This document shows positions 25,754-33,451 of a DNA stretch of 33,798 nt, one piece after another. Positions within the stretch are counted from its first letter, which is position 1. Each line of letters begins with the position of its first letter. The notes under the pieces were generated by a model. The model was given only the letters and a program-made list of their open reading frames with translations, ran no database searches and was not told where the DNA came from. Position numbers and translations under genes: made by a program. The DNA comes from Draconibacterium orientale (GTDB taxonomy: Bacteria > Bacteroidota > Bacteroidia > Bacteroidales > UBA1556), in the NCBI GenBank assembly GCA_020718275.1, contig DYSI01000022.1:1-33798 (forward strand), written 5' to 3'.

Positions 25754-27775
25754 ATGAAAATGATTTTGACACTTTTATTGAGTCTGATGATGGTGGGTTT
25801 GCAAGCGCAAACAAACCTTTTATCCGATAATTTTGAATCAGGCAGTGGAAACTGGACCCTCACCAATGGCTGGGGTTTAAGTACTGTAAGTTCTAATTCA
25901 TCCTCACACTCCTTAACAGAAAGCCCAACAGGTAATTACAGCGACAATATTACATCAATGGCTACCCTAACCACTGGCGTAAATTTAAGTTCAGCCTTAA
26001 ATGCCGATTTAAGTTTTTGGGCCAAATACGTTCTCGAAGGTGGTTTTGATTATATGTATCTTGAAGTTTCACCCAATGGAGGTACTACTTGGGTACAGCT
26101 CGATAGTTTTGACGATACCTTAGCCAATTGGACAAAATTCAGTTATTCATTAGGTGGCTATGTTGGCAATTCTAATGTTAAAATTAGATTTAAATTTGTC
26201 AGTGATGGCGCGGTAAATTTCGACGGGATGTATATTGATGACGTTGAAATTTATTCAGACACAACCGACAATTCAGAACCTTTGATATTGCATAACGAAC
26301 CTAGCTTTTACAGTGCTTCATTGAATACCTTTCCAGCCATTGCCAGCATTATTGACATTTCGGGTTTGTCCTACACCAAATGCTTTTATACCGTTGACGG
26401 TGGCAGTTTAGACAGCGTAAGTTATAGCTCTTTAGTTGGGAACACCTACACCTTTCCAATTCCAGCACAACAACCTGGTGCTCATGTAGATTACTACTTC
26501 ATTGCCATTGATAGTGCGCCTGCTCACAACGCTGTGGTCACCCAAACTTATCATTACATTCAAGGAAATTACATTAGTTATGATAATGCCGTAACTAATT
26601 TCGTAGATTCTACCGCCGTAGGAGGAGGAGCCGCTGTTCGCATCACCTTAGCAGGACCCGTTCAATTAACAACGATCTTATTACGAAATTATATAGACGT
26701 AAATCGCGATAATGACAGTATGCTAATCCACGTATGGGCCAATAACAATGGCGTTCCAGGCACCGATTTAATTACACCATTTAAAGTATTTCCATGGGCA
26801 ACTTTACAAAATACCAGTCCAATGACCGTGGTTGATTTAAGATCAGATTCACTAAGCTTAACTGGGCTGACTGGAGATATTTTTATTGGATTTACAGTTC
26901 CGGTCGGAGGAGTTTGGACTACTATTACCCAGCCAGGAACAGGAGGCAGATCCTTCAAATACAGTACGTCTGGTTGGACGATTAATACCAATACAGATTT
27001 TCATTTTAGAGCCATTACTTCGGGGCTTCTTGGACTTCCCACGGCAAATTTTACCTATAATAATTCGGCCATGCCGCAAATCAGCTTTCAAGATTCTTCA
27101 CTCGATGCTACAAGCTGGTCATGGAATTTTGGGGATGGAAGTCCGCTGAGCAATTTACAAAACCCAAGTCATGCCTATACCCACAATGGAATTTTTAATG
27201 TTTGCTTAATTGCTGGAAATCTTATAGGTACCGACACTATTTGCAAGTATGTAACTATCAACTCCTTCCCCACTCCGGTAAGTGCATTTATTTACGATGA
27301 TTCACAAAATCCTACTATTCAATTCACAGATCAATCCACCCAAAGTCCTCTAGCATGGAGTTGGCATTTTGGTTACAACGGCATGACAAGTGGTCAACCA
27401 AATCCAAGTTTCACCTATCCTAATGCAACGCAAACGTATCAAGTTTGTTTAACGGCTGCCAACCTTAACGGAATTGGAGATACTTCCTGCCAAACAATTA
27501 GTATTTTGAGTGACGGATTGAATGAAATTGAAGCTAAATATGTTAATATTTTCCCAAATCCAATGACCGAAAAAGCGCTGTTCAAAATAAATATTAACAC
27601 CAACAAAGCATTGACTTTCAATCTGTACGATGCCAGCGGGAAGCTTATTCAAGCTGACATTCAAGTCGTGAGTGAGGGAATTTTATTAAAACGCGGAAGT
27701 TTAAGTGCTGGAAATTATCTCTTTGAAATCATACAAGAAGGTCAAAAACATTCTGGAAAAATTATAGTCCAGTAA
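25754..27775 (+). CDS. Secreted PKD-domain protein with T9SS type A sorting domain
   Basis: This is a 673-residue multidomain surface protein. A signal peptide ends at LQAQ (19). Residues 21-170 form a MAM/jelly-roll-like module (DNFESGSGNWTLTNGWGLS, later NFDGMYIDDVEIYSD) often attached to secreted peptidases. Residues 170-425 are probably two more beta-rich domains. PKD domain 1 spans about 428-504 (SWSWNFGDGSPLSN) and PKD domain 2 about 508-585 (WSWHFGYN). Residues 594-673 are a type A sorting domain (YVNIFPNPMTEKALF, then LYDASGKLI). I see no protease, glycosidase or lyase active-site motif, so binding or adhesion is more likely than catalysis. It is a single gene with a bidirectional terminator after it. 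Confidence 0.87.
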   Translation: MKMILTLLLSLMMVGLQAQTNLLSDNFESGSGNWTLTNGWGLSTVSSNSSSHSLTESPTGNYSDNITSMATLTTGVNLSSALNADLSFWAKYVLEGGFDYMYLEVSPNGGTTWVQLDSFDDTLANWTKFSYSLGGYVGNSNVKIRFKFVSDGAVNFDGMYIDDVEIYSDTTDNSEPLILHNEPSFYSASLNTFPAIASIIDISGLSYTKCFYTVDGGSLDSVSYSSLVGNTYTFPIPAQQPGAHVDYYFIAIDSAPAHNAVVTQTYHYIQGNYISYDNAVTNFVDSTAVGGGAAVRITLAGPVQLTTILLRNYIDVNRDNDSMLIHVWANNNGVPGTDLITPFKVFPWATLQNTSPMTVVDLRSDSLSLTGLTGDIFIGFTVPVGGVWTTITQPGTGGRSFKYSTSGWTINTNTDFHFRAITSGLLGLPTANFTYNNSAMPQISFQDSSLDATSWSWNFGDGSPLSNLQNPSHAYTHNGIFNVCLIAGNLIGTDTICKYVTINSFPTPVSAFIYDDSQNPTIQFTDQSTQSPLAWSWHFGYNGMTSGQPNPSFTYPNATQTYQVCLTAANLNGIGDTSCQTISILSDGLNEIEAKYVNIFPNPMTEKALFKININTNKALTFNLYDASGKLIQADIQVVSEGILLKRGSLSAGNYLFEIIQEGQKHSGKIIVQ

Positions 27776-27791
27776 GCGCGGTAAATTCCCC

Positions 27792-27846
27792 AAAAAATAA
27801 TTCGGCAGAAATTCATTGATTGAAGTTCTGCCGAATTATTTTTTTT
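27792..27846. terminator. Bidirectional terminator between convergent genes
   Basis: A perfect 15-bp stem, AATAATTCGGCAGAA (27796-27810) with its complement (27826-27840), has a 15-base loop. It is flanked by an A-run on the left (27792-27797) and T through 27846 on the right. It can therefore stop both the PKD-protein transcript and the pterin operon from the other side. Confidence 0.92.
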
Positions 27847-27861
27847 AGACGGTTCTAAAGA

Positions 27862-28581
27862 TTAGCTTTTCAAACTAATTTGAAGAATTCTACCGTTCAT
27901 AAGAGCGCCATGGTGCACAGCAAAATTGGCTAAAAACTCCCCAAATTCATCCGCACTAATAGGTGCTACAAAACCAGGAAAAGCTTCGTTTAGCATTTCT
28001 GTTTGCACACTTCCGGGATTTATACAATTGCAATGCACTTTGTATCGATGCCACTCTGCCGCCATTGACTCAGTAAGACTATTAACGGCCGCTTTAGAAG
28101 CGCTGTAGGCACCTAAACCAGGGAATTTTTGAGTACCTTGAATACCACCCATACTACCGATATTTACAATATGAGTGAGTTTTTCGGTTGAAAAATGGGG
28201 AAATAGGGATTGTGCTAATTTCAGCATTGCGTATGTATTCACCCGAAAAGTTTTTTCCCAATCATCGATAGAAGTATCAAATAAACTCTTGTTAATCAGA
28301 TATCCAGCATTGTTAATTAAGATGTCAACGCTTTGACCTTTTTCAAAATCAAAAAAAGCAGCTATTTCACGAATCAGTGGTAGATAATCCTTTTCCGACA
28401 AATCGAAGGAGAAACCAAACATCTCGGAATCAGCATTATATTCCGACAATTCATTTTTTAGCTGCTGCAAATTAAAAGCAGACCTAGCAATTGCAAAAAT
28501 ATGATGACCACCCTCTTTGAATAATGCTTTCAAAGTAGCCTTTCCTATTCCTTTGCTTGCCCCTGTAATTACTATATTCAT
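27862..28581 (-). CDS. Short-chain dehydrogenase/reductase, candidate sepiapterin-type reductase
   Basis: This is a 239-residue classical SDR. NAD(P) is bound by TGASKGIG (6-13), NNAG is at 90-93, and the catalytic set is Asn115, Ser143, Tyr159 and Lys163 (YSASK). The start at 28581 is preferred over an in-frame ATG at 28623, because MNIVITGASKGIG is the normal SDR beginning and the longer form would overlap the hydroxylase gene. It is the last gene of the five-gene operon, 13 bases after the hydroxylase. Sepiapterin reductase, which makes tetrahydrobiopterin from the product of 6-pyruvoyl-tetrahydropterin synthase, is an SDR, so that assignment fits the context. SDR sequence alone does not fix the substrate, and a generic 3-oxoacyl or quinone-type reductase remains possible. 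Confidence 0.8.
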   Translation of the reverse strand: MNIVITGASKGIGKATLKALFKEGGHHIFAIARSAFNLQQLKNELSEYNADSEMFGFSFDLSEKDYLPLIREIAAFFDFEKGQSVDILINNAGYLINKSLFDTSIDDWEKTFRVNTYAMLKLAQSLFPHFSTEKLTHIVNIGSMGGIQGTQKFPGLGAYSASKAAVNSLTESMAAEWHRYKVHCNCINPGSVQTEMLNEAFPGFVAPISADEFGEFLANFAVHHGALMNGRILQISLKS

Positions 28582-28594
28582 CTTTCGAGAAAAA

Positions 28595-30334
28595 TTAATG
28601 ATTTTCAATAATCCGTATTCCATTTAAAATCAAAGTAGCAAACTGAGGAAATCGTTCCACTTTACCCAACAAATCGGTTTTAATGGAACTTGCTAGTTTA
28701 GCTATTTTCAACTGGATGGCCAATTCATAGATTTCGATACTCAGCAACCAATTATCAGGGTAATCAATCATAACCTTTTGATAGAGTTTGGTCAATTTTG
28801 AATCACCTTTAGATTTGATTCTAAAATCTCGAATTTCTTGATAATATCGCATCAACTGAGCATCCGACTGCATAGCATGTTGTGTGAAAGTATCCGAGAC
28901 ATAGGTTTGGGCTTCAGCCTCATTTTTATCTGCTAGCCCTGCGAAAACACTAGTAACTTGCTTACCAACAGCCATATCGTAAACTCCCCATTCTGGCTGA
29001 AACAAAATCTCGTCATTAAATCGCACAGTACAATCAACAAAAGTCATCAGCAACACCTTGCCGTATTTATTTTTGCGAATATATTTAAGTTTACCTTCCA
29101 CACAAACTCCTGATTGAAAATCCAAGCGAACCCAGAGACCAGTAATAATACCTATTTGCGCCAAATGTTGCAAGCTCATATTTTCGAGCGGAGACTGCAT
29201 GTTTTTTAGTAACCCAATGGGCGTACCGAAGCCCTCTGTATGTACATTCACGCCATGACCAATCATCACTCTTTCCCTTTCGCAAAGCATACTAGGTCCA
29301 GTGGTTTTTAGGTAGGCAATTTCTCCCTGCTCATCCAAAATCATTCGCGTAAAAATGCCACTAATTTGCAAGCCTGATGAAAGTTCAACACTAGCTTCCG
29401 CTTCACTATCAATGGCTTTTTGGACGCTTTTTGCGCCGCCAAGACGCAAGGCCATGGTATCGGCAAACTCATTAAGGACAATGGTTAAATGAATGAAGTT
29501 AGGGGTAACAAAAAGCTGCGGTTGCTGCGTGGTAATATCGAAAGATTTATCGGCGGCCTCAATGGTATATGGAAGCTTTATAACTCGCTCGCTCAAACAG
29601 TTGACACTTTCGCCAATGGAAGACAATAAACCAGCGCCATAAAGTTTTGGATTTTCAAATTCCCCAATCAGGCCATATTCAACGGTCCACCAATGCAGAT
29701 TGCGTATTTTTGACATTTCTGACATTTCTCCCATATAACGTTGTATTTCTACAACTTGTAATTCGGCTTCAGAAATCTCTTCGGCGGTAGAATGGCGATT
29801 TTCCTTAACAATAGAAAGTCGGCGAATGGCTTCATACAAATCATTATCGCGTTTAGAACTGATCGCCTTACTACCAATAGCACCAAAAAGACGGAGGTAT
29901 TCAGCATATTCGGCATCGGCAATAATCGGGGCATGGCCAGCAGCTTCATGAAAAATATCTGGCGCAGGAGTATATTCAATATGGCCAATGCTGCGTATGT
30001 CGGCCGCAATGACCAATACATGATAAGCTTGAAATTCCATAAAAACAGTTGGAGGAATAAAGCCATCAACACAGACAGCAGCCCAGCCAATCTTTTCTAA
30101 AATAGAATTGATTTCATCGATATTGGGAATTTTTTCAAAGCAAATCCCTGTTTGCTTAAGCCCTTCGACAAATGATTGATGAGCATTTTCGGCTAAAAAG
30201 TCAAAACTAATTCGCATCATATAACGCCATACTGCGTGGTCTTCGGGAGTATAATTAGCGTAATTTTGATTCACTACATATTTATGCAAATGCAGTGGTA
30301 AGCGTTTTAAATTTTCGTTTTTAGTCAGATACAT
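28595..30334 (-). CDS. Tetrahydropterin-dependent aromatic amino acid hydroxylase
   Basis: This 579-residue protein has an iron-dependent aromatic amino acid hydroxylase core. The non-haem iron ligands are His129 and His134 in PDIFHEAAGHAP and Glu219 in WWTVEYGLIG, the 2-His-1-carboxylate set shared by phenylalanine, tyrosine and tryptophan hydroxylases. LEKIGWAAVCVDGFIP (79-94) and LVIAADIRSI also match the bacterial core. The enzyme would hydroxylate Phe (or Tyr/Trp) with O2 and a reduced pterin. The core ends near residue 290. The remaining roughly 290 residues do not match the animal tetramerisation region and form a long, mostly unrecognised extension. There is no N-terminal ACT regulatory domain. 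The neighbour 77 bases upstream is a pterin synthase family gene, strong context for pterin dependence. Which amino acid is used cannot be read here. Confidence 0.88.
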   Translation of the reverse strand: MYLTKNENLKRLPLHLHKYVVNQNYANYTPEDHAVWRYMMRISFDFLAENAHQSFVEGLKQTGICFEKIPNIDEINSILEKIGWAAVCVDGFIPPTVFMEFQAYHVLVIAADIRSIGHIEYTPAPDIFHEAAGHAPIIADAEYAEYLRLFGAIGSKAISSKRDNDLYEAIRRLSIVKENRHSTAEEISEAELQVVEIQRYMGEMSEMSKIRNLHWWTVEYGLIGEFENPKLYGAGLLSSIGESVNCLSERVIKLPYTIEAADKSFDITTQQPQLFVTPNFIHLTIVLNEFADTMALRLGGAKSVQKAIDSEAEASVELSSGLQISGIFTRMILDEQGEIAYLKTTGPSMLCERERVMIGHGVNVHTEGFGTPIGLLKNMQSPLENMSLQHLAQIGIITGLWVRLDFQSGVCVEGKLKYIRKNKYGKVLLMTFVDCTVRFNDEILFQPEWGVYDMAVGKQVTSVFAGLADKNEAEAQTYVSDTFTQHAMQSDAQLMRYYQEIRDFRIKSKGDSKLTKLYQKVMIDYPDNWLLSIEIYELAIQLKIAKLASSIKTDLLGKVERFPQFATLILNGIRIIENH

Positions 30335-30411
30335 ATTAGATTAAGCGTTTTAATTTTAAAAATTGGTTTTACAATTTATGCGGCTCATATCAAATAAACT
30401 GATCTATCTAA

Positions 30412-30825
30412 TTATTCGCCGTAGTATTCGGCAATATTATTCTCCGTTTCAAAAAGCTGCAATTTATACAATTTTCTCATGTCGTTATCAATCAATGGCT
30501 TCAGTTCATTCCAGAAACAGAAAAGTAAGTTTTCGGAAGTAGTATTAACGCCATTTAAAAAGTCGACATCCACATTTAGATTCCGATGATCAACTTTAGC
30601 AATGATGGCGTCATTAATAATTTTCTTCAACAATTTAGTATCCATCACATAACCGGAGATTGGATCGATAGAACCCTTCACCGTAACAAAGAGTTCGTAA
30701 TTGTGTCCATGATAATTAAGCAGCGCACATTTATCAAAAATGGCTTCGTTTTCGGATGGCGAAAGCGATTGATTCCACAACTTATGTGCAGCGCTAAATC
30801 GTTCTCTTCTAGTAATATAGAACAT
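30412..30825 (-). CDS. 6-pyruvoyl-tetrahydropterin synthase / QueD family enzyme
   Basis: This is a 137-residue T-fold enzyme. Zinc ligands are His14 (FSAAHKL), His39 and His41 (YHGHNY). Cys33 (DKCALLNYHGH) and Asp79-His80 (VDHRNLN) are the catalytic residues of the family, and Glu98 (TTSENL) anchors the pterin. The family converts dihydroneopterin triphosphate to 6-pyruvoyl-tetrahydropterin (PTPS) or to 6-carboxytetrahydropterin (QueD, queuosine pathway). Because the aromatic hydroxylase is next in the operon, I infer a PTPS-like role in making its cofactor; no queC, queE or queF gene is nearby. It starts two bases after the stop of the mdaB-like gene, so translation is probably coupled. Confidence 0.87.
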   Translation of the reverse strand: MFYITRRERFSAAHKLWNQSLSPSENEAIFDKCALLNYHGHNYELFVTVKGSIDPISGYVMDTKLLKKIINDAIIAKVDHRNLNVDVDFLNGVNTTSENLLFCFWNELKPLIDNDMRKLYKLQLFETENNIAEYYGE

Positions 30826-30827
30826 AG

Positions 30828-31400
30828 TTAGTAATCTAAAATTTGTAGTAAATGATTTTCAAATTGTTGCAAATACAAGTCAATTGTTGGATTCTTAGTC
30901 ACGTCGTGCAAAGTAAAAGTAGGAGCTTTTGTCAGCCCTATAAATTTTTGCGCACTATGAAAGTGAAAAAAAACATCGTCAACAGATTTATCACCAAAGA
31001 GATAAGCATTGGGATTATTGAGCGCTTCGGAGGGAGCGTTCCAAGTGGTCACTAAAGAATATTTGGCTTGGAGTAATCCAGCAGTTCCATACTGCCCACC
31101 ATCTTGACGCCCATCATGGAGATATATTTTTCCTCGACCACCAGAATAAACACGATCCAAATAGTGTTTAAAACTAGCAGGGATATCCATCCAATAAACG
31201 GGCGTAAAATAGATTATCAAATCTGCCTGTAGGAACTTATTAACTTCTTCTTCAAGCTTATAAGGCAATCGCACCTGACTTAGCGCGAGCGTGTGATTCC
31301 TTGATTCAAAGAAGGATTGCGCAAATTCAAACAAAGTTTGATTTAGTCGTCCTTGAGATTTTGGCCAGACTTCGTGTCCATTAATCAGTAAAACTTGCAT
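30828..31400 (-). CDS. MdaB-like NAD(P)H:quinone oxidoreductase
   Basis: This is a 190-residue flavodoxin-fold reductase. The start is the ATG at 31400, four bases after the nitroreductase stop. The frame is open further upstream, but MQVLLINGHEVWPKSQGRLN is the standard MdaB opening, with the flavin phosphate loop at GHEVWPKSQGRLN. Further MdaB landmarks are FLQADLIIYFTPVYWMDIPA, TTWNAPSEA and VDDVFFHFHSAQKFIGL, followed by PTF and HDV. MdaB enzymes use FAD and NADPH to reduce quinones by two electrons. In this operon a quinonoid dihydropterin is a possible alternative substrate (inference). Confidence 0.87.
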   Translation of the reverse strand: MQVLLINGHEVWPKSQGRLNQTLFEFAQSFFESRNHTLALSQVRLPYKLEEEVNKFLQADLIIYFTPVYWMDIPASFKHYLDRVYSGGRGKIYLHDGRQDGGQYGTAGLLQAKYSLVTTWNAPSEALNNPNAYLFGDKSVDDVFFHFHSAQKFIGLTKAPTFTLHDVTKNPTIDLYLQQFENHLLQILDY

Positions 31401-31404
31401 AAGC

Positions 31405-32028
31405 CTAGAGGTCAAATAAATCTTGTTTACGAACTTTTTTATAATGCTGATAATCGTCTTCTTGACTCCTATATCCAGTAGCACATAAAACCAAAGGTTT
31501 CAATCCTTTCTCTTCAAGATCAAGTAATTGGGCAAATCGATTAGCATCAAAACCTTCCATCGGACATGCATCAATTTCATCTAAAGCACATACAGTAAGT
31601 AAGTTACCTAAGGCAATATAAGTTTGTTTTGCAGCCCAGGCTTGTTTCTGCTCGTTTGTGTAATTGGTAACAAAGCCTTTAATCATAGATGATAGTCCGC
31701 CTAAAGCCTCTAGCTCAAGTTGCCTAGTAGCAGCAGTTAATTGGATAAATTGATCAGCATACGCTTCGTCAATGGATTCAATGGCACAAAATAGAAAAAG
31801 GTGCGAAGCAGTTGTAATTTGAGCCTGATTATAAGACAAAGGTAGTAGCAGCTCCTTAGTTGCTTGATCACTGATTACCATAATCTTATAAGGTTGTAAT
31901 CCCATCGAAGAAGCCGTTAAACTCAATGCATGCTTTAGTTTTTCAACTTGCGTTTCGGATAAAATCTTGGTGGAATCAAATTTTTTTACCGCATAACGCC
32001 ATTTTAATTGTTCAATAAGATCCTTCAT
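31405..32028 (-). CDS. NfsB-like nitroreductase family NAD(P)H oxidoreductase
   Basis: This 207-residue FMN enzyme has LKWRYAVKKFD (8-18, FMN phosphate contacts), SSMGLQPYKIMVI, AAKQTYIALGNLL, CPMEGFD and a closing GYRSQEDDYQHYKKVRK, all as in NfsB-type oxygen-insensitive nitroreductases. It is the first gene of the operon; a TAAATTTG -7-like box lies at 32127-32134 (minus), about 100 bases upstream, without a matching -33. E. coli NfsB has been reported to act as a dihydropteridine reductase, so a role in recycling the oxidised pterin is an attractive inference here. General detoxification is the alternative. Confidence 0.88.
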   Translation of the reverse strand: MKDLIEQLKWRYAVKKFDSTKILSETQVEKLKHALSLTASSMGLQPYKIMVISDQATKELLLPLSYNQAQITTASHLFLFCAIESIDEAYADQFIQLTAATRQLELEALGGLSSMIKGFVTNYTNEQKQAWAAKQTYIALGNLLTVCALDEIDACPMEGFDANRFAQLLDLEEKGLKPLVLCATGYRSQEDDYQHYKKVRKQDLFDL

Positions 32029-32325
32029 GTTTTTTATATTTTTAGATATTTAGTTAAACCAAAAATCTAGGAAAAGCCATTTCCATAATTACTAATACTG
32101 AGAGGTAAATGAAAACAGCAATTCAGCAAATTTAGGTCAAATAAATGACTAAATAATAGAACATGATAAATATTAAAATGCATAATAATCCCAATGTTTA
32201 TTCAATAAAATTACAGTTTTAAAAAACAATTATTCAAATAAATGATATTTTTTGAATCAAAATCAAAAAAAAATCGTATCATAGTACTTTCAAGTAGCTA
32301 AATATCAAAACTTAATATTTGACTT

Positions 32326-32679
32326 ATGAGCTTAGAAGATCGATATGAAAATTCAGACTTAGGCACCCTAATCATGATTATGGAGAAGCCTGGTGACTAT
32401 ACCCCCGAGTGCGTAATGATCGTGGCCGAAGAACTTAAAAAGCGAGCCCATAGCATTGAAGAAGTTAAAGCCATTGCAAAGGCATACCATCACGAAGAGT
32501 TCAAGATCATTATGAATCAATTCGATCCTTACACTGATAAACTAGAAATTCCACGAAGCCGATTTTTGACGCTAGAAGAACTAACTGAAGTCTTAAAAGA
32601 TGTTTTTGACCAATGGCTCGAAAAGCGTGAAAGCTACGATTTCGATGTTTGGAAATATGCCATTGGCGGAATAATGTAA
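32326..32679 (+). CDS. Small conserved-type acidic protein of unknown function
   Basis: This is a 117-residue soluble protein with no signal peptide or membrane helix. The N-terminal half, YENSDLGTLIMIMEKPGDYT followed by a helix with AEELKKR, resembles a short helical pair common in small Bacteroidota proteins, where an ENP/KPxDYxPE motif is followed by a helix of charged residues. The C-terminal half (LTLEELTEVLKDVFDQWLEK, then DFDVWKYAIGG) is also helical. I do not recognise the family. An imperfect AT-rich hairpin lies upstream (32242-32282). Codon use looks normal for the window, so I consider it a real gene. Confidence 0.65.
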   Translation: MSLEDRYENSDLGTLIMIMEKPGDYTPECVMIVAEELKKRAHSIEEVKAIAKAYHHEEFKIIMNQFDPYTDKLEIPRSRFLTLEELTEVLKDVFDQWLEKRESYDFDVWKYAIGGIM

Positions 32680-32738
32680 GTCAAAAAGATTGTGATAGTT
32701 ATTAGCTTTGATGACCCATAAATAGAGATTATAAAATC

Positions 32739-32746
32739 TAACTTTG
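32739..32746 (+). promoter_or_regulatory. Candidate -7 element for the DUF2892 gene
   Basis: TAACTTTG matches TAnnTTTG and predicts a leader of about 80 bases. That leader contains TAATTCT (32764-32770) with complement AGAATTA (32785-32791), a 7-bp stem with a 14-base loop. No properly spaced TTG is visible. Confidence 0.45.
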
Positions 32747-32829
32747 CCAAGAGGTATTTTAGGTAATTCTCAAGGAGAGTCCCTAGAATTATTGGTATTT
32801 TCTCTTACTAATATGAATATAACCCTATT

Positions 32830-33042
32830 ATGAAACAAAACATTGGTCAAATTGACAAAATTGTGCGCCTCATTTTTGCGGCAGTACTATCAGTCCTATA
32901 TTTCACTGGACTTGTAAGCGGAACATACGGAATCCTAGTTTTAATATTATCCTTGATAGTTTTTCTGACTAGCCTAATCAGCGTTTGTCTATTATATTTT
33001 CCCTTTGGAATCAACACTAAATCAAAAAAAGACAAGAAATAA
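32830..33042 (+). CDS. DUF2892 family small inner membrane protein
   Basis: This 70-residue protein follows the DUF2892 pattern. It has a short polar start MKQNIGQIDKIVRLI, two membrane helices (about 13-32 and 35-58), the loop SGTYG between them, and the closing segment CLLYFPFGINT. The family also occurs fused to rhodanese domains (YgaP), where the hydrophobic part anchors the protein. Its own function is unknown. The usual Cys of the C-CPLY motif is kept as CLLY. Confidence 0.8.
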   Translation: MKQNIGQIDKIVRLIFAAVLSVLYFTGLVSGTYGILVLILSLIVFLTSLISVCLLYFPFGINTKSKKDKK

Positions 33043-33118
33043 ACGCCAATAGGTCATTTATTTTAGTTAAATCATTCATTATTAGCATCTTTACTTTGCA
33101 ATTATAAAATGATTGCTT

Positions 33119-33300
33119 GTGAAGTACATCAAAGGACAATATCGCAACTAGGTGGAGTTTGTAAACAAAGCCTAAGAGGAGCGCATCGGAGAAGATAGCC
33201 CAGTTCTGTGGATTGATGTATTTATAGCGAGTTTTTCATTGTGGAAAAGACACAAATTGCAACAGGAAATTGCAACTTCATTAAAGCATTTTTAGTGGAT
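33119..33300 (+). pseudogene. Decayed N-terminal fragment of an IS1182-type transposase
   Basis: Reading from GTG at 33119 gives VKYIKGQYRN, stop (33149), VEFVNKA, stop (33173), EERIGEDSPVLWIDVFIASF and SLWK. This follows the start of IS1182-family transposases (MKYIKG..R.Q, then an acidic segment, then EDNPVRVIDVFVDSLDLEK). The two stops are one-base changes from CAG and TTA. The LW in place of RV looks like a pair of compensating indels. The match fades after about 33246. No terminal inverted repeats were identified. It is most likely a remnant of a lost insertion sequence. Confidence 0.5.
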
Positions 33301-33369
33301 CCCAAAAAAAAAAAACCAAGCTCGATAATTCCACCACAAACTAGCGTAAGCCAGAATTGACTTAATTCC

Positions 33370-33377
33370 TATTTTTG
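33370..33377 (+). promoter_or_regulatory. Candidate -7 element for the right-edge gene
   Basis: TATTTTTG matches TAnnTTTG; the predicted leader to the ATG at 33451 is about 70 bases. The nearest TTG ends only ten bases upstream, so a -33 element is not supported. Confidence 0.35.
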
Positions 33378-33397
33378 CCAGACAATTTAGCAGCAAT

Positions 33398-33451
33398 ATG
33401 AAATCTGGAGGAACTTTTAAGACGAACTGGGGCAAAGTCAACAACTTTTAA
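33398..33451 (+). CDS. Possible 17-codon leader peptide or relic
   Basis: An ATG at 33398 opens a 17-residue frame, MKSGGTFKTNWGKVNNF, whose TAA shares its last base with the next gene's ATG (TAATG at 33449-33453). This arrangement allows translational coupling. Its composition is protein-like but too short to judge; it may equally be the remains of a longer gene. Confidence 0.25.
   Translation: MKSGGTFKTNWGKVNNF

Noticed and set aside
28582-28623. Longer N-terminus for the SDR protein from ATG at 28623
   Set aside because: It would overlap the hydroxylase gene and add 14 residues before the standard SDR beginning at MNIVITGASKGIG.
31401-31484. N-terminal extension of the MdaB-like protein
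   Set aside because: The extension lies inside the nitroreductase coding sequence, and the ATG at 31400 matches the family start.
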